Assembly (NCBI RefSeq): GCF_003590095.1
Contig: NC_039494.1
Location: 6,014,001-6,078,000 of the forward strand
Direction: 5' to 3'
Origin: Trichoplusia ni
Lineage: Eukaryota > Arthropoda > Insecta > Lepidoptera > Noctuidae
DNA length: 64,000 bases
Part shown: positions 1-13,700 of the stretch, piece by piece
How positions within the stretch are numbered: position 1 is the first letter of the stretch
Layout: each line of letters starts with the position of its first letter
Notes under the pieces: generated by a model
Seen by the model: the letters and a program-made list of their open reading frames with translations, nothing else
Databases searched by the model: none
Told to the model about the DNA's origin: nothing
Position numbers and translations under genes: made by a program

Positions 1-2
1 CT

Positions 3-628
3 CGTAACAAAAAAGATTTCTTGCGTCGTTAGGTGACCATGGACGAAATATGGATACATCACTACACTCCAGAGTCGAAGCGGCAGTCATCTAAGTGGCG
101 CACAGTTGGCGAAAGCCGTCCGAAACGTCTGAAAACGCAGCAGTCAGCTGGCAAAGTCATGGCGTCAGTTTTTTGGGATACTCATGGCGTGATTTTCATT
201 GACTACCTCGAAAAAGGTAAATCGATCAACAGTGATTAATTGATTATTATATTGACTTGCTAGTACGTTTGAAAGAGGAAATCGCAGAAAAACGACCGCA
301 CATGCAGAGAAAAAAAATCCTTTTTCACCAAGACAATGCACCCTGCCACAAGTCGATGAAAACAATGGCAAAATTGAACGAAATGGGATTTGATCTGCTT
401 CCCCACCCCCCATACTCGCCAGATTTAGCCCCCAGTGACTACTGGCTCTTTGCTGATCTTAAAAAAATGCTCCAGAGAAAAAGATTTGGCTCAAATGAGG
501 AGGTCATCGCAGAAACTGAAGGTTATTTTGAAGCGAAAGATATTTTTTTTTATAAACATGGTATTGAAAAATTGGAAAAGCGTTGGAATGATTGCATCAC
601 CTTAAAAGGTGATTACGTTGATGAATAA
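3..628 (+). pseudogene. mariner transposase, 5'-truncated by the window and broken
   Basis: C-terminal two thirds of a mariner-family (IS630/Tc1/mariner) transposase, the DDE/D enzyme that cuts and pastes the element at TA sites. The first catalytic Asp is in MDEIWIHHY, the second in FHQDNAPCH and the third in SPDLAPSDYW, which fits the mariner D,D34D arrangement. The copy is dead: an in-frame TAG sits just before the VTMDE stretch, and the frame breaks after KSINSD (stop near 238) before resuming at LLVRLKEEIAEK. The reading then runs to the normal-looking end GDYVDE. Family assignment rests on recognised motifs; the exact subfamily is uncertain. Confidence 0.93.
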
Positions 629-661
629 AAAACATTTTGCAAAAAAAAATTGTTTTCATTG

Positions 662-691
662 TTAGTCTCGGGACTTATTGATCCATGTGTT
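662..691 (+). repeat. 3' terminal inverted repeat of the mariner copy
   Basis: About 35 bases after the transposase stop is a stretch beginning TTAGTCTCGGGACTTATTG and ending in TTA. It resembles the outer end of mariner inverted repeats and is followed by a TA. The matching 5' repeat is outside the window, so the pairing cannot be checked here. Confidence 0.6.
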
Positions 692-3600
692 ATGTGTTTA
701 AAATTAATGTCACCGCTGAATAGCCACGCTGTATATTTGAATACAGTGCCCTCGTAAGGGGGGGGGGGGGCGTGATGGGGCGACGGCCCAGGGCGACAAA
801 TTCTGGGGGGCGCCAAGGTCTGAAGTTGGAGACTCTTGCCTCTCCTGGCGCAAACCCTCAAAACTGTGCTCTACGCTAGAGGTGGAATACTTCCACCGCC
901 AAACGTAACGCTAAAGGAAAGATGAAATTCTTAATATAATTTTACTTGGGATAAGCAAAAAACTAACACTTGATATTGCTTCCCTTAAGTGGGCGCCACA
1001 ATATTTTCGCCCGGGGTGTCAGTGGCCCTTACGACGGCACTGTTTGAATATAATAAACTGTATTATATAAGTTATTAGACGTGAAATTTCCATTGCAGCA
1101 TTTTGCAGACAAACGGAATATAAAGTAATTTTCTCTTTGCCAATAAAATTATATGGTAGCGTGTTATTCAATTTCTCTGGAATGAGGTTTCAATATACGA
1201 TTCCTTTTATTAGCTAGTCCTAAAAATTTATGATTTTTAATCTGAATAATTTGTACCAGTCGAATAATATGCAAGTCTTTTTTTATTATATATTTTATGT
1301 CTATGAAATTTAAAAGCAATAATATCTTTCTCATAAATTAAATATTAAGAAACTTTTTATCTCTTTGTTAAGAAGTTTTTTGAAGTAGGGAAAATTTAGA
1401 TCCATATAAATATTATGTTAATACAATTTTTTATTCATTTATTTTGCTTTAGTTATCAATTACTTTTTCGTTTTTAACTTATTTCTACATATTTTATAAA
1501 ATACAAAAAAAAAAAAATCTCTAACTCGCGTTCCTCCAGGAGTATGTTATCAAGTAACCACAAACATTACGGTTAAAGCAAGACAAAGCTACGCATCATA
1601 TAACTTCGTCTCGCCTCCACAAGAGCAACTAGACCTGTTATCGCTGCCAGAGTCTGTCAACTTCATAATAATCAATTTAATAACATTTACCTCCCAACCA
1701 AGACAACATTAAACTTACTTGAGACGTAATTTACTCAAATTCTATGAACTATTAATTACAAGTTCCATCATGAAAGATCTGAGTAACATAATTACACAGT
1801 AAATTGTCGAAGTTCTTTAATTAAGTCAAATTCGTTTATGACGTGAATGTGTGAGTGGAACTGCGCCGATTAATTTGTATCGACTATACAATGGGGATTG
1901 AAATTGTATTGAATGTTATTTGTTTCGATTTGATAATTGTATTCGGCGTAAACTGAAGTTAAGATTTAATTACCAACGGTTTCTATTAAACCTTTTGTTG
2001 GAATTTTTATTTCAAGGATTGTTATGAAACATTTTGTTTATTTCAATGTGTTGGTGTTCTTTGAAATGTTTTGCTTGTGATTTCACCGATAGCTGACTGA
2101 AATAATATACCTATTCACAAACTACTCTTTACTTCGTGATTTCTTAATGTACTTATATTTCAATATTCCAGTTTATTTTACAGTGGTATACGTGGATATC
2201 GTGACTCATAAGTCAAATTTTTGACTGAGTAACGTATATAAATTCTTTCTAGTTTTATATGCATAAAAACCGGTCAAGTTCCCCCGGCAATACATAAAAA
2301 AAAACAAATCGGTTGGTTGGCTTTGTGATACCCATAAAAAAAAAATTGAAATACATCGTTTGTAAAAAAACGGATACTGCCTACTGGTTCCATTTTAACG
2401 TACCCGACATTGAAAATTAAGTTATGAGCTGTAGGTTATAAAGTGTGAAAGTACATATCTTTGCCAAAAATAAAATTCACTTTAAATATTTCGGCTGAAT
2501 ATTGTGTAGGTACTTCGTTGGTACCTTACAAAACCAAATAGTTTTATATAGGCTTTAGGTGTGATTCTCTTCAGCTACATTCAGTATTAAAGCTTAGTTT
2601 ATTAGTGCCAATAGTACCAATAATGTGCCAGTATTCGTATTATGGTATTGAATATAGGTCCATTAGTCACCGTGCCCAGAAATCCGGGTTTTAACGGTGG
2701 GAGTATCCATAAGTTATGAGCGTCCGAACCGTTTAAGCACACATTTATGAATAGTTGTGGATAATAATCGGGTAAAGTGCTTTCCAACAAATTCCTTTGT
2801 GTATTGTTTCAGGTAGTTTAGAGTTTAACGCTGTAATATTATACCTTCTAAGTGTTACACTTATATAGGTTAAATTCATGAGTAGATTATGTAAGAGTAG
2901 AAAATATCGTACAAATTGGGTAAAAAGTGAACGCATTTGCAAAAAAAACCTATCAAATTTATGACCGGATAATGCGTTGCACAGTCTCGATTTTCTGTTT
3001 TTTCGAGCGGCAAGAAGAAGCATAATTAGTGTTAATTTTAACTATCTAGCTTTTCTAGCTTTTACTGTTCATTTGATACAGCCTGGTGACAGATGGACGG
3101 ACGGAAAGACGGACTGATAGCTTCCATTTGTCCCTTGGAAAATTCCTTTATTAAAGTACAAAACTAAGCAAAGCATACGTCTAATTATTTTCTTCAAAAC
3201 TTATTCGTGTCCTAATACTGTATCCGTTAAATAAATCATGTCACCAAAAATAGGGCTAATGCACAAGAAAAACAAATAAGGTTGTTTAAACTTCTTTTAC
3301 CTACTTACGAATAAATTATCTGTGAAATATATTAAACTCAGCAACCTTTTTAACCGACACTCAACAAGTGATTTATGATGTTCTTAAACAATGGCTGGCA
3401 TAACACAGGGTCTTGAGTGCAAAACTTTCTCATGATAATAAATTGATGGGTTTTTTACTAAGTGAAATATAACTTCAGTTTCAGAGAGTTCAAATTCGTA
3501 TTTACATACTTACAATATTTTGTTGTTCACTTTTCATATGTGGAAGTAGGGGCTTTAACTGCAATCTTGGGGAAAGAAAATATAAAAAATAAATTGCGGA

Positions 3601-4676
3601 TATCATTACTTTTTCTTTTCTGAATTGCAGTTACTTTAAGAATTTAGTGAAGGCAGCTTGTTTTTTTTTGGACAGTCAGTTTGGGTCTGTCACCAAACAA
3701 AAAGCAAGATTTGTTGAAAGGAGTTTTTATTAACTTTTGTCTTGATTTTCATTTGTGGAAAGATTTATCATCACAGTACAACAGCAGTCTAAATACTAGA
3801 CGTGATAATAGACCCCCAGGGCAGTTGTTGTCTTGTCTTTGTTAATCTTTATTGGAAAATTCAAACTCGTCCATCCCATCTCATTTAGCCTGCGGCAATG
3901 ATGGATAATTAATTTTCATTAAAAGGGAAACAAAATTACATCTCTAACTGAACATTAAGTAAAAACGGTCAAGCGATAAAATTATCCATAAAACATTTTT
4001 AACATATAAGATTTATTTTTAATTTATATCACTTCTGATACCGTTATCACAAAAAGACGGATTGGTAGACAGACGGCCAGACGAACAGTTTACGATGTCT
4101 TAGTCCTTCCTTATTCTTTGGGTACGGATCCCCAAAATAATATCATCAATATTCATATTTTTTCGGTCAAATACAATGTTATTTACGGAGTGTCCTCGAA
4201 CCGCTTCCATATTACATGTTTAGATAAATTCCGAAATGTTTATGTTCACATCACATGATGTAAGTAGTCACCCCACACCGCAGTAGTCCCCCGGGGCAAG
4301 AGAAGGAGAAATATCACAAAGTTTATTTAGAGGTTTTCAATATTGACCTGTCCAAAAGTTGATAAGGAAAGGTCCGTTTGAACAAGTTCCCACTTTATAT
4401 AAATATTATACAAAAGCGTTTGATTCTGAAATGTAGTAAAAAATGATTTGGTTGTGTATTGTTGGAACTACTAAGTATTGAAAAAATACGGATATTTAAT
4501 CTTTGAATTTGTAACAAAATCGAAGTTTCAGTAAAACGACCAACAATAATAGCTTTTTGTATTCAAATACGGATATACTGCTAAAGCTATTTTTGAAAAC
4601 AAAAACCAAACTTAGCAAACTATCGGCTTTGACCTATTTATTTTGTAATGAACTAAAACCATACCATTGATTCTAG
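692..4676. other. Intronic or upstream DNA of the receptor gene, no exon found
   Basis: About 4 kb of AT-rich sequence. A GC-rich patch near 755-870 starts with a run of about 13 G and looks like an old repeat. No spliced coding segment for TM1-TM4 of the receptor could be recognised, so those exons should lie to the left of the window. Confidence 0.5.
4060..4140 (+). repeat. Interspersed repeat 3' end ('gacagac...tttgggtacgg' type)
   Basis: Contains the run of GACAGACGG-like units followed by CTTTGGGTACGGATCCCCAAAA. This is a 3' end common in lepidopteran repeats. Weaker relatives occur near 51.95-52.03 kb and 55.0-55.08 kb. The element class is not clear. Confidence 0.4.
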
Positions 4677-4779
4677 ATAGAAACGAGAGACGTCCACTTC
4701 TGCACTGAGGAGTGGCCCGGACCCGACAGGAAGAAACAGTTCGGCATGCTGAGCTTCACTCTGGTATACGCCATACCAG
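4677..4779 (+). CDS. GPCR exon a: extracellular loop 2 and start of TM5
   Basis: Encodes TEEWPGPDRKKQFGMLSF and on to VYAIP. The donor is CCAG|GTCAGT, leaving phase 1. The acceptor is either TTCTAG just before 4677 or the AG at 4679-4680, so the 5' edge is uncertain by four bases; the phase sum with later exons does not separate the two. Confidence 0.8.
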
Positions 4780-7700
4780 GTCAGTGACGTCACTTAATCA
4801 TTTAAATAATGGTCTAAGAGCCCGTGGACGCCAGACCTGCGTTATTTTATAAGAGCTGAAACTTTGTCAGCAGATGCTCCCAACATAGGTAATGACTGGT
4901 CGATTATGGAGTTTGGGTCATGGTGGCTTTGGCAGATATACTAAAGGTGCCACAAGTATCGATCTAACTACTTCAAATTATAAAGCGCCATTATCAGGAT
5001 AATTCGCTGACAAAGTTTCAGCTTTTATAAAATAACGTAGGTCTGGGGTCCACGGGCTCTTACTCTATAATATTCGACCTTCAAATAGAATTCAGAAGAC
5101 AATGGCACGTGTAGATCGCCTGCGAGGGTGATGTGACACGTGAAATGCTCCAGTGAATCATCCTTTCACGAATCAAGGATTCTGTTAGCTTTAACACGAG
5201 GGTGCGCTTTGGGATCCGTAATCCCGATATTTCAACAAAAATAACAAGTACTACGAAATGTTACTTGCTCACTGATTATGATTCTTCGAACGTTACATAA
5301 GAAGGTAATGTTTTAGTGTTTAAGGATCATTATTTCTCTTTTTTTCCCAATTGTGGGTTCCCAAGGGAAGAGTCTATGCTCTCGTTGGTACGGAATGATT
5401 TTGCCTCATAAGCTCTAAAGAGTGTCATCAATTATACCGAATACAACTGTTTTCTTTGAAGGAAATGCTAAAATTTTTTACTCGAATGTGCTAAAACTGG
5501 TGGTTACAAAAATAAAAGTCAAAAATCGTTTTACTTTAGGCAATTAACAGCTTTTGAGAAATGATTAATATCGTATAACGAAGATTAGTACTTTGTATTA
5601 ATCAGTCTTATCTTATTTACCATTTAGCTTAAAAGACGGTAAACTAACTATGAAGGTAGTTTGTAGATGAAACCTTGTTTTCATAATTTGAAATTGCGAA
5701 ACCGCCGCCAAGAAGCGGAGTGATTAATATTCCATCTATCTGGAGTAAGATAGTTTAATGTTTGCTTTATAATATTACAATTCTGACCGATCTTGATGTT
5801 AATAAGCTCGATGAAAAATGAAACAGTTTAAGAAAGACGTGTAAGCAATAACTCGACACAGTTTGACGTTCAAACAATCAGTCCATGTAAAAGTGATACA
5901 GTACGATTTCCAGGTGAAACAGGAAGCCAAATGCAACACAACTTAGAGAAAAAAATATACAAGCTGCTAGATATTGGAGTCTGGTACACTTGCTGTTGCA
6001 GGAGTTGGATTAAACCTTTGACGTTTCCATCTATAATGTAACTGGAGTTTTTTAAAAAAAGACATCATCTAGGATTTCTCTCCGCAATAAAATCAATGAA
6101 GAAATAGGGAAGCCGGGCAGTAGTGAAAAGACTTACCGATACGAATGTAACAGCTAACTTGATTCGACTTGTGGACTTACGTCTACATAGGTTTAAAGAT
6201 TTACAACCTTTTGTAACAAGGATACGTGTTGCTATGTTTTAGACAACAATATTTTTTATTATGGCCTTAGTATATAGGTAATTGGTAAAAAATAGTAACG
6301 AGGTAAAATTGTTTTCGGTAGGAATTTTAAAAAAAGTTCTGAGCTACAAAGATCAATGTCTTATTTTTTCTATATACTTTCCACTTTTTGTTAATTCAAC
6401 AGAAGTTATCCAACACCGAAGAACGAAGTAAAACAGAATTCTAACAAGAATGTTTCTGTACTCCGGTTTCCTTATTGGTTTTCCAAATGTCTGTTTACCC
6501 AGTCCCATAAAGTTTGACTTGTAATCGTAGAATATTTTCCAAGGGAAAACTTTGTTCAGGGTTTGTAATCATTGTTTCCACATTGAAAGTTATATGAAAA
6601 ATTTGGGAAATTATTATGCTTGACCAGTAGGAGAACAAACAAAGTCGACCTTATTCAGACGTAGGTACTTATACTGAACGCCTGGATTATTGTAATTCCT
6701 AGAAAAATATGGAGGGCGTTCTAGGAAGCTACTGTAATTTTCACAAAGAAATCGAGTCCTTGGAATACTGAATCTGAAATGGAAAATCTAATAAACCTTT
6801 ATAGGTGATGTCCCAAGTTTCATACTATTTGTTTTATTAAACGGTGACATTCCCAGAAAGTCTTCGATTACCTGCCTACAATTTTCGCAATAATGGGATC
6901 TATACTCAGCGTTATTAGATTAAATTAACCGTCATTCAAAAAGCGTTGAGCGACTGATTTTACATTACAAGTTTTTTTCGTTTGGGCAACACTATCTCAC
7001 TGTAACTGTGACATTTATTTTTTAATAGCCTGTATGAAATATCACTTTTAGGCAAAGGTCTCCTCTTTTTTTCTTCCAGACCTTTCTCTCTTTGACGATT
7101 TTTTGGCCACTTGCGCCCCGCACTTTCAGCAACGATGTTCTTCCTCCGGCGTTTGTTCGTTTTTTTAATCTCTAATATCTGTTACTCGCGTTAAGAAGCG
7201 CATTGTGGTGTTTCTAAATCGGTCGGTTAGTAAAAACATAATATGCTTCCCTTCGTAGCAAGTTAGCAAAACTTGAGTTAAGACTTCTGGTGTTCTGTAA
7301 GTGACTGAGAGTTTCATTTCAGCGTAATTGGCAAGGCTTCCAATTGTTCTTTAAAGTACCGTAAAAACTAATGTTACATAAAGAAAGCAAACAAACGTTT
7401 TGTTTCCTTATCTCATTTGAAATTTGACACCCTAAATCATTAAGTCGAAATTGTCGAAATCCAATACCACCCAATACTAGTTGATTAGACAGATATTATA
7501 ATAACTATTCACTTAGATATATGTAGACATGTACCATATAGGGGCGCAATAATTTAATTATAGCAGTAACCGGAGAAGGGAGGTTGTTAGACAAGAGATA
7601 AGGCATTTCAGAAATGTTCAGACATCTTCAAGTACTATCTATATGACCTTGACTGAGTCGGATTGATCGATGTTGAAATCTGAACACCTATCAAAATGTC

Positions 7701-10700
7701 ATTTTGAGGACGTGTAAATTAGGTAAAGGTTAATTTGATTGTGGAATAAAGACTCTGACTTTGTTATAATCCGTGCGTTTTTTAAATTATTTCTTTCGTT
7801 AAAGCAATGTTTGAATGATGATGTGGACTTTTAAACTATTTCATTATTTTAAAGGATTTAACTCCATTCTTATGTACTGTCGGAACTTTTCTTTTTTGTA
7901 ACTTTAGTCTTCATTTAAACTAAACTCTACTTTTGTCCTCAGGCTCAATAACAATAATGTCGTACGCATGCATGGGTCGCACGCTCTGCTCTGTGCGACC
8001 ACCCTTCGACATCGACGAGGGAAACGTCAGCATGCAACAGGTTAGTACACTGCAATACTTGATATGTACAAATAGAAACAAATGAAATTTAGAGCGAGAA
8101 GCCAGTACACAAGCGTGGCGTGCGAGACAGTGAGAGAGAGATGTTAGGGCTCTTTCCAAACACATGTATTACGTCATAATATTGTAATGTTATGTAAACG
8201 TTGAAAAAAGTCTTTTACTCATTGTTATCCATTTTTCCTTACCAACAAAACCATTCATCTTCTTCACAAAGACCAATCATGAGAAAAAATTCACATTACG
8301 CAGCATTATTTAAACCGAATACTGCCAGAAAGTGTATAACTACATTAAAAATAGTAATGGGTAAACTTTGATTATTGATTTACCCATTGTTTACAGTTAT
8401 GCGAGTATAAAAATAGTTCTTTTGGGCTAGAACGAAAACATAATTATTGACAGCCAATCGCAAACACAAAAACATTTTTAACTCCGTCGCTAACAATTCT
8501 CATTCCACTTTATACTCCATACTTTCTTAAATTATTCGTATTAGGAGTAACTTTAGGCTTTATATAACCCTTTGTGAGAACCCAATACTCGAGGAAATGT
8601 TTATGTCTTTGAACAATACTTCGGTCTCAGGTACTGACCTGATTGAGTTATTTCGGAGAATACAGATTTGATTAAATCAATTGCTTAGTGTAAAATAGAA
8701 GACATTTAATTACTTGTCTTATAAAAGTCCAAGGTAAGACTTTTCAATATAGCGCTGGCTAGACGAAACATTTAAGAATGTTTGTCTTAATCCTGACGGT
8801 AGTTTAAAGTACGTTTTGATAAACTTTTCAAACCACTTGGGTAAAAAAATAGTTAAATTATAACTCGGGAGCCAAGGTTTTAAAATTTGTGTCTGTTTAT
8901 TACTTTTTACTGAAAGCTCTCCATATATATTTAAATGTTTTCGTAACATATAATATCTAAAATGATGATGCTCTAAAACAATTATTTATAACAATATTGT
9001 TTTAGATGAGAAATGTTAACGAATTTAAGCAAATATTTACACGTTCACAAACGGTAAAACTTCAAACAATTTTTAAATACCAGCGTACGAACTCTCGCTG
9101 GAACATAAATAAACACGTGTGCTGTGAAGATAATTACACATGCTAAATACTTTTACAACAATTTATTTTTGTACTGAACATTTTTTACCAATATAATAAT
9201 GGAAAATTCTGTTGAATGTCGCTATATTTATCATAAGGAAAACATTACCCTGTGGTACTAATAATAGAGTGCAATTCCTTTTGTCACTGTTAAGTCTCAT
9301 TCTGTCTTCATAACAAGGACAAACGCTATCTTCCAACTTATAATAAAGCTCATAAAGACGTCATAATATTGTAATCACGTAACATATTATTATGCTGTCA
9401 ATTTAAGCTCAATCGGAAACCGCGTTTTTTTTTAAATTTAATTTGCAAGATATGATAACAGACCGACAAACATAAACAACCGGAAAGGTAAAACAAAAAA
9501 CCTTGTAAAACTTAGCGAAAGTACTACAGCACTTAAACATCATGGAGTTTGGAGTATTTATATTTTACGTTTAAAGGAGCGACTACCCTAATCGAACGCT
9601 CTGAATCCATCAGTGGCTATTCTTTAATGAATGACTTAAAAAAATTCGTAATCGTATGTCTCCGCAATCTATTCAAAGAAGACCTAGATACTTCTCCAAA
9701 AAGGTTAAAGGTCAGTCGTTTCAGGGTCTAAGGTTGATGAAGGAGCGGAAGCGAGTGGCGTGGATCCTGCTCCTGCTGGCTGTCCTGTTCGCGGTCTGCT
9801 GGATGCCCTACAACATCATGCAACTGTTGCTCGACGTCAACCTCGTCGATGCCAAGGATCTCAGCATGATTCTGCCGTATGCCTTGTTTATCGGTGAGCT
9901 ATGGTTTTTTCTAATATGGCTTTATTCCATTTTTCATCAATCGACAGCTCAAATCAAACCAAAATCCATTGTTACACGTGAGCAACACCCACTTTATAAT
10001 AAACATATTAATTTTTCTTACAAAAATAAGTGCAAAGGCAAACTTAGTGCCGTAAACAATGTCTACCAGTCAACCAAGAGGTGTTGTAGAGAAACAAGTA
10101 GTAGGTAGGTAGGTAGGTAGTTAATAGGTTTCTCACATTCATAATAAGTCTCGGGTAGAACAAACTTAACACAAATGTTTATGATATAAGTACATACAAG
10201 TATTTATTCGGCATTTTCAATCCTATAAAGGAAGGGTTCCATCTCTATATTGTGTGTAAACGGAAACAGGCCGACTGCAGCTTTTGCCAGAGTCCGTCAA
10301 TGCCTAAGTCTTAGTTAATAATTCGTAAACTATACAGTAGCTGTAGTATGATTTAAATATTATGAATAAATAACAAGTCACTTCAAATAAATTTCAGTTC
10401 TATTTGTTGCCTAGTTCACAAATTAAATACAAAAATTCAAGTCAAAGAATTGCGTATAAAGCTATTTATGATTACATATTTACGCCCAAGTTATTACAGC
10501 AGATGTGATATTATATACATTAAAATAAAGTTGTTGTACAAATTGCGTTACGAATATATCAAACGATATTTTTTGCACAGAATTCTCAAATGGAACTCTT
10601 TGGAAAATTTTTGTTACTTCAACAAAGAGTGAAAAACAGACATTGAGTCTTTACTTCAAAACGTTATTGTTTTTATTAACAAAAAACATAAGCAATCTAG

Positions 10701-13700
10701 TGTAACGTATCAAGTCCAAAACAATGGCATTGTTATATAAAAAAAAATGTCCTATTTAACATCATAATTATTCATGACTAGCTGTTGCCCGCGACTTCGA
10801 TATAAGTTATGATTTATACCTGCCTTGTTTTTTCTCATTTTCCATTGTATCTTCGCTCCTATTAGTCGCAGCGAGATGGTTTACAGCCTAAAGCCTTCCT
10901 CGATGAATGGTCTATTCAACACAAAAATAATTTTTCGATTTGGACCAGTAGTTCCTGAGATTAGCGCGTTCAAACAAACAAACAAACAAACTTTTCAGCT
11001 TTATATATTAGTATAGATTTGGAAAAATCCAAAACAGTGAAATTTAGGGGCGCCGCGCCGTTTAACAATTCGTTTCAAAATTATTTACCTGTAATCATAA
11101 TCAAAAAGGCTCAATTTTAAAGTAAACGGTTTTTTAGACTCTATTGTAGTTACAGTAATAACTATAGTTGCAAGGGGTCAAAAAAAAAAAAAAGAAGAAA
11201 AAAAAAATGACAAAAAATAACAAAAAAAAATAAAAAAAATGTGTTGTCTGAAAGTTTTGCTTTTACTACTTGTTTAGCCAAACTCATTAGCTTATCGCAC
11301 CTATTGTCCACTTCTTTAAAAAACATTCGACAATGAAAAATTGACCTAATGGCAATAAGTTTATAGTTGGTATTTCTGAGGAGACGAGAATCTTACCTTG
11401 CCGTAACACAGTCTTTGACTAGCGCGGAAGGTAAATAATTTTTATCTGTATACCGCCAATTTATTATTGTACGCCATTTGTTATGTTATTTACTTGGCCA
11501 TAATTTTTAATCATTATAAATGTAGTTCGAACATCGGTTTTTCAAGTGCCTAGATTGTCTAGAAATCAATAAAAAAAGCGGCTATTGACGATCCTTGTAT
11601 TTATACTGTATGTAATCTGTGTCGGTCTATTTAGGAATACTTAGCTTTTAGTTACGGTATACATTGTAACACTTATGTTGAAATAAATTCTATTCTATTC
11701 TATTCAAAATATTATTACTATAGAAAAACACCGGCAAGAAACTCCATGATCACTCAAAGGTACTCATTAAATTTTAGCTTCTTTATATCAAATAACAGAA
11801 AAATATCTTAGCCTTGTACGAATGTCTCATAAATTTATGAAAATATGAATATCTAACATATTTATTTCCAAGTTTCGTGTGAAATCCGTCAATTTCCAGT
11901 CTAGACTAAACCTGGCTGTCTTTAGGACGTAGTCTTGTTTCGCAAACAATAATAAATGCTGTCATAAGATTTACATCAGTGACGTACATTGGGGAAATGT
12001 AAAACTGTATCTATGACGTAGTACGTTTTGAAGTATTGACAATAGCGAATCATTCCCACCATAATATTATTTCTTATAGACATTTAAAATGCAATCAGGT
12101 TGACATTCTCGTAAAAATACATTGTCATTATATTCGACAAAGTTGTTCGACATAAGAATTAGATTTTTATTTGTCGCAGTGTCTACCTTTACAAATACCA
12201 AATTAAAATTATATTATTAATATTTGATTTATTTCAAGATGACTTTTTGGATCTTTGACATGATTTTTAACACATTTTTTTTTCTTTGTAAATTTTTTTT
12301 GTAATAAAAATTGATATGTCATTATTGCTACTTTATATGAAATGAAATTTACTTCTGTGATCTTTAGTTTTCTTTAGAACGCTTATAAGTGTACTATGCA
12401 AGCCTTGTCAACATAGCAAAGTTTCAGCATTATTCTAAATTTTCTGACCCTTAGGCTTTTGAGCGTTCTCAGGGCAGCTCGCACTTTCAAACAAAGAAAA
12501 ATTTGATCGTGACTGTGACGGTTAGGAAGGTGGTTCACGATTGAATGTCATTAATTTAACATTATTATGTTAAAATTGTCCTTGACTAGTATGAGTACAC
12601 TGAATATTTTATTTTCAAATAAATATAAGCAACCAAAAAAGTAGGCTTCTAATTTTCAAGGTCATGAGTCAAGCAAATATGATATGTAAATGATGAGAAA
12701 ATATATAAAGAAGAAATATTTTAATAAGTCCTCCCAATGCTAAGTACACTTAATGAAAGTAATATTTCCTTAAAGTATTTATATTTGTTTCGGCATATTT
12801 TCCTTTGACTCGTCACATTATTTTTTAGACCTACTTACTCACTTTTGATAAGACAATACATTTTTCCTGTAAAAATTGTCTGTTTCTCCGAATATGTATA
12901 AATAGATTTTAATTGGATTATCTTGAATACAACTTTTCGACCAGAGAATATAGAATTTAATTGAAATATGAATTAGACTGAATAAATTTGAAGAAAAATA
13001 TTTATTTAATAATTTTTAATTATTTTTTGATAAAAACATGTATATTTCAATAATTACAACTTTGCATAGCAAAAAAAAATGTGGCATTCAATTTTAAAAA
13101 TTTGACTCCAAGCATGATCTCATGAAAAAAATATCCCCAAAGAGGGATTTTCGGTCACTGCTAATGTAAAATCTCTGTGCTTTTACGGAAATGAGGAAGG
13201 TACACTGTACCTTTGTTATATATAAAGTTTTCTATGGCACCGGTCAAAACAATGAGTTAACACTTTTGATGACAATGGAGTTTTGTTTACAGCTTACAAA
13301 GGATCTTAGAGGCCTAAAATAGGCCTTAAAGGTATAGGAACACAGATGTCAAAATATACATATAAAGCAGTTTCGTGGATTTGAAATTATGTTTTAATAT
13401 TTCCTATTTACCGTACGTTACTTATAGTGGTCATTGACATGTGGTCTATGCTCAGCTATTCGTGTGATTGAGTATGCTTCGGCACTGAGTAATATGATCT
13501 TATGTAATTAATGTATAAAACTATGTGTTAATCCCGGTTGTAAACTATCTGCGTACTAATTCTCGTCTAAATCCGGTCAGTGGTTTTTGCGTGAAAGAGG
13601 AACAAATATTCATACATACAAACTTTCGCGCTTTTGACGTTAGAAGGATTACGATTATGCAGTCATAAAGGAAAGAGAAAACATTTTTATTCTAAAGACA

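Noticed and set aside
756..769. Poly-G run as a possible assembly gap
   Set aside because: No break in flanking similarity can be shown; it is simply a homopolymer of uncertain length.
1535..1680. Possible receptor exon upstream of 4677
   Set aside because: No transmembrane or DRY-like reading in any frame. Part of it (CTGCCAGAGTCTGTCAA) resembles a phrase at about 10285, so it is more likely a repeat.
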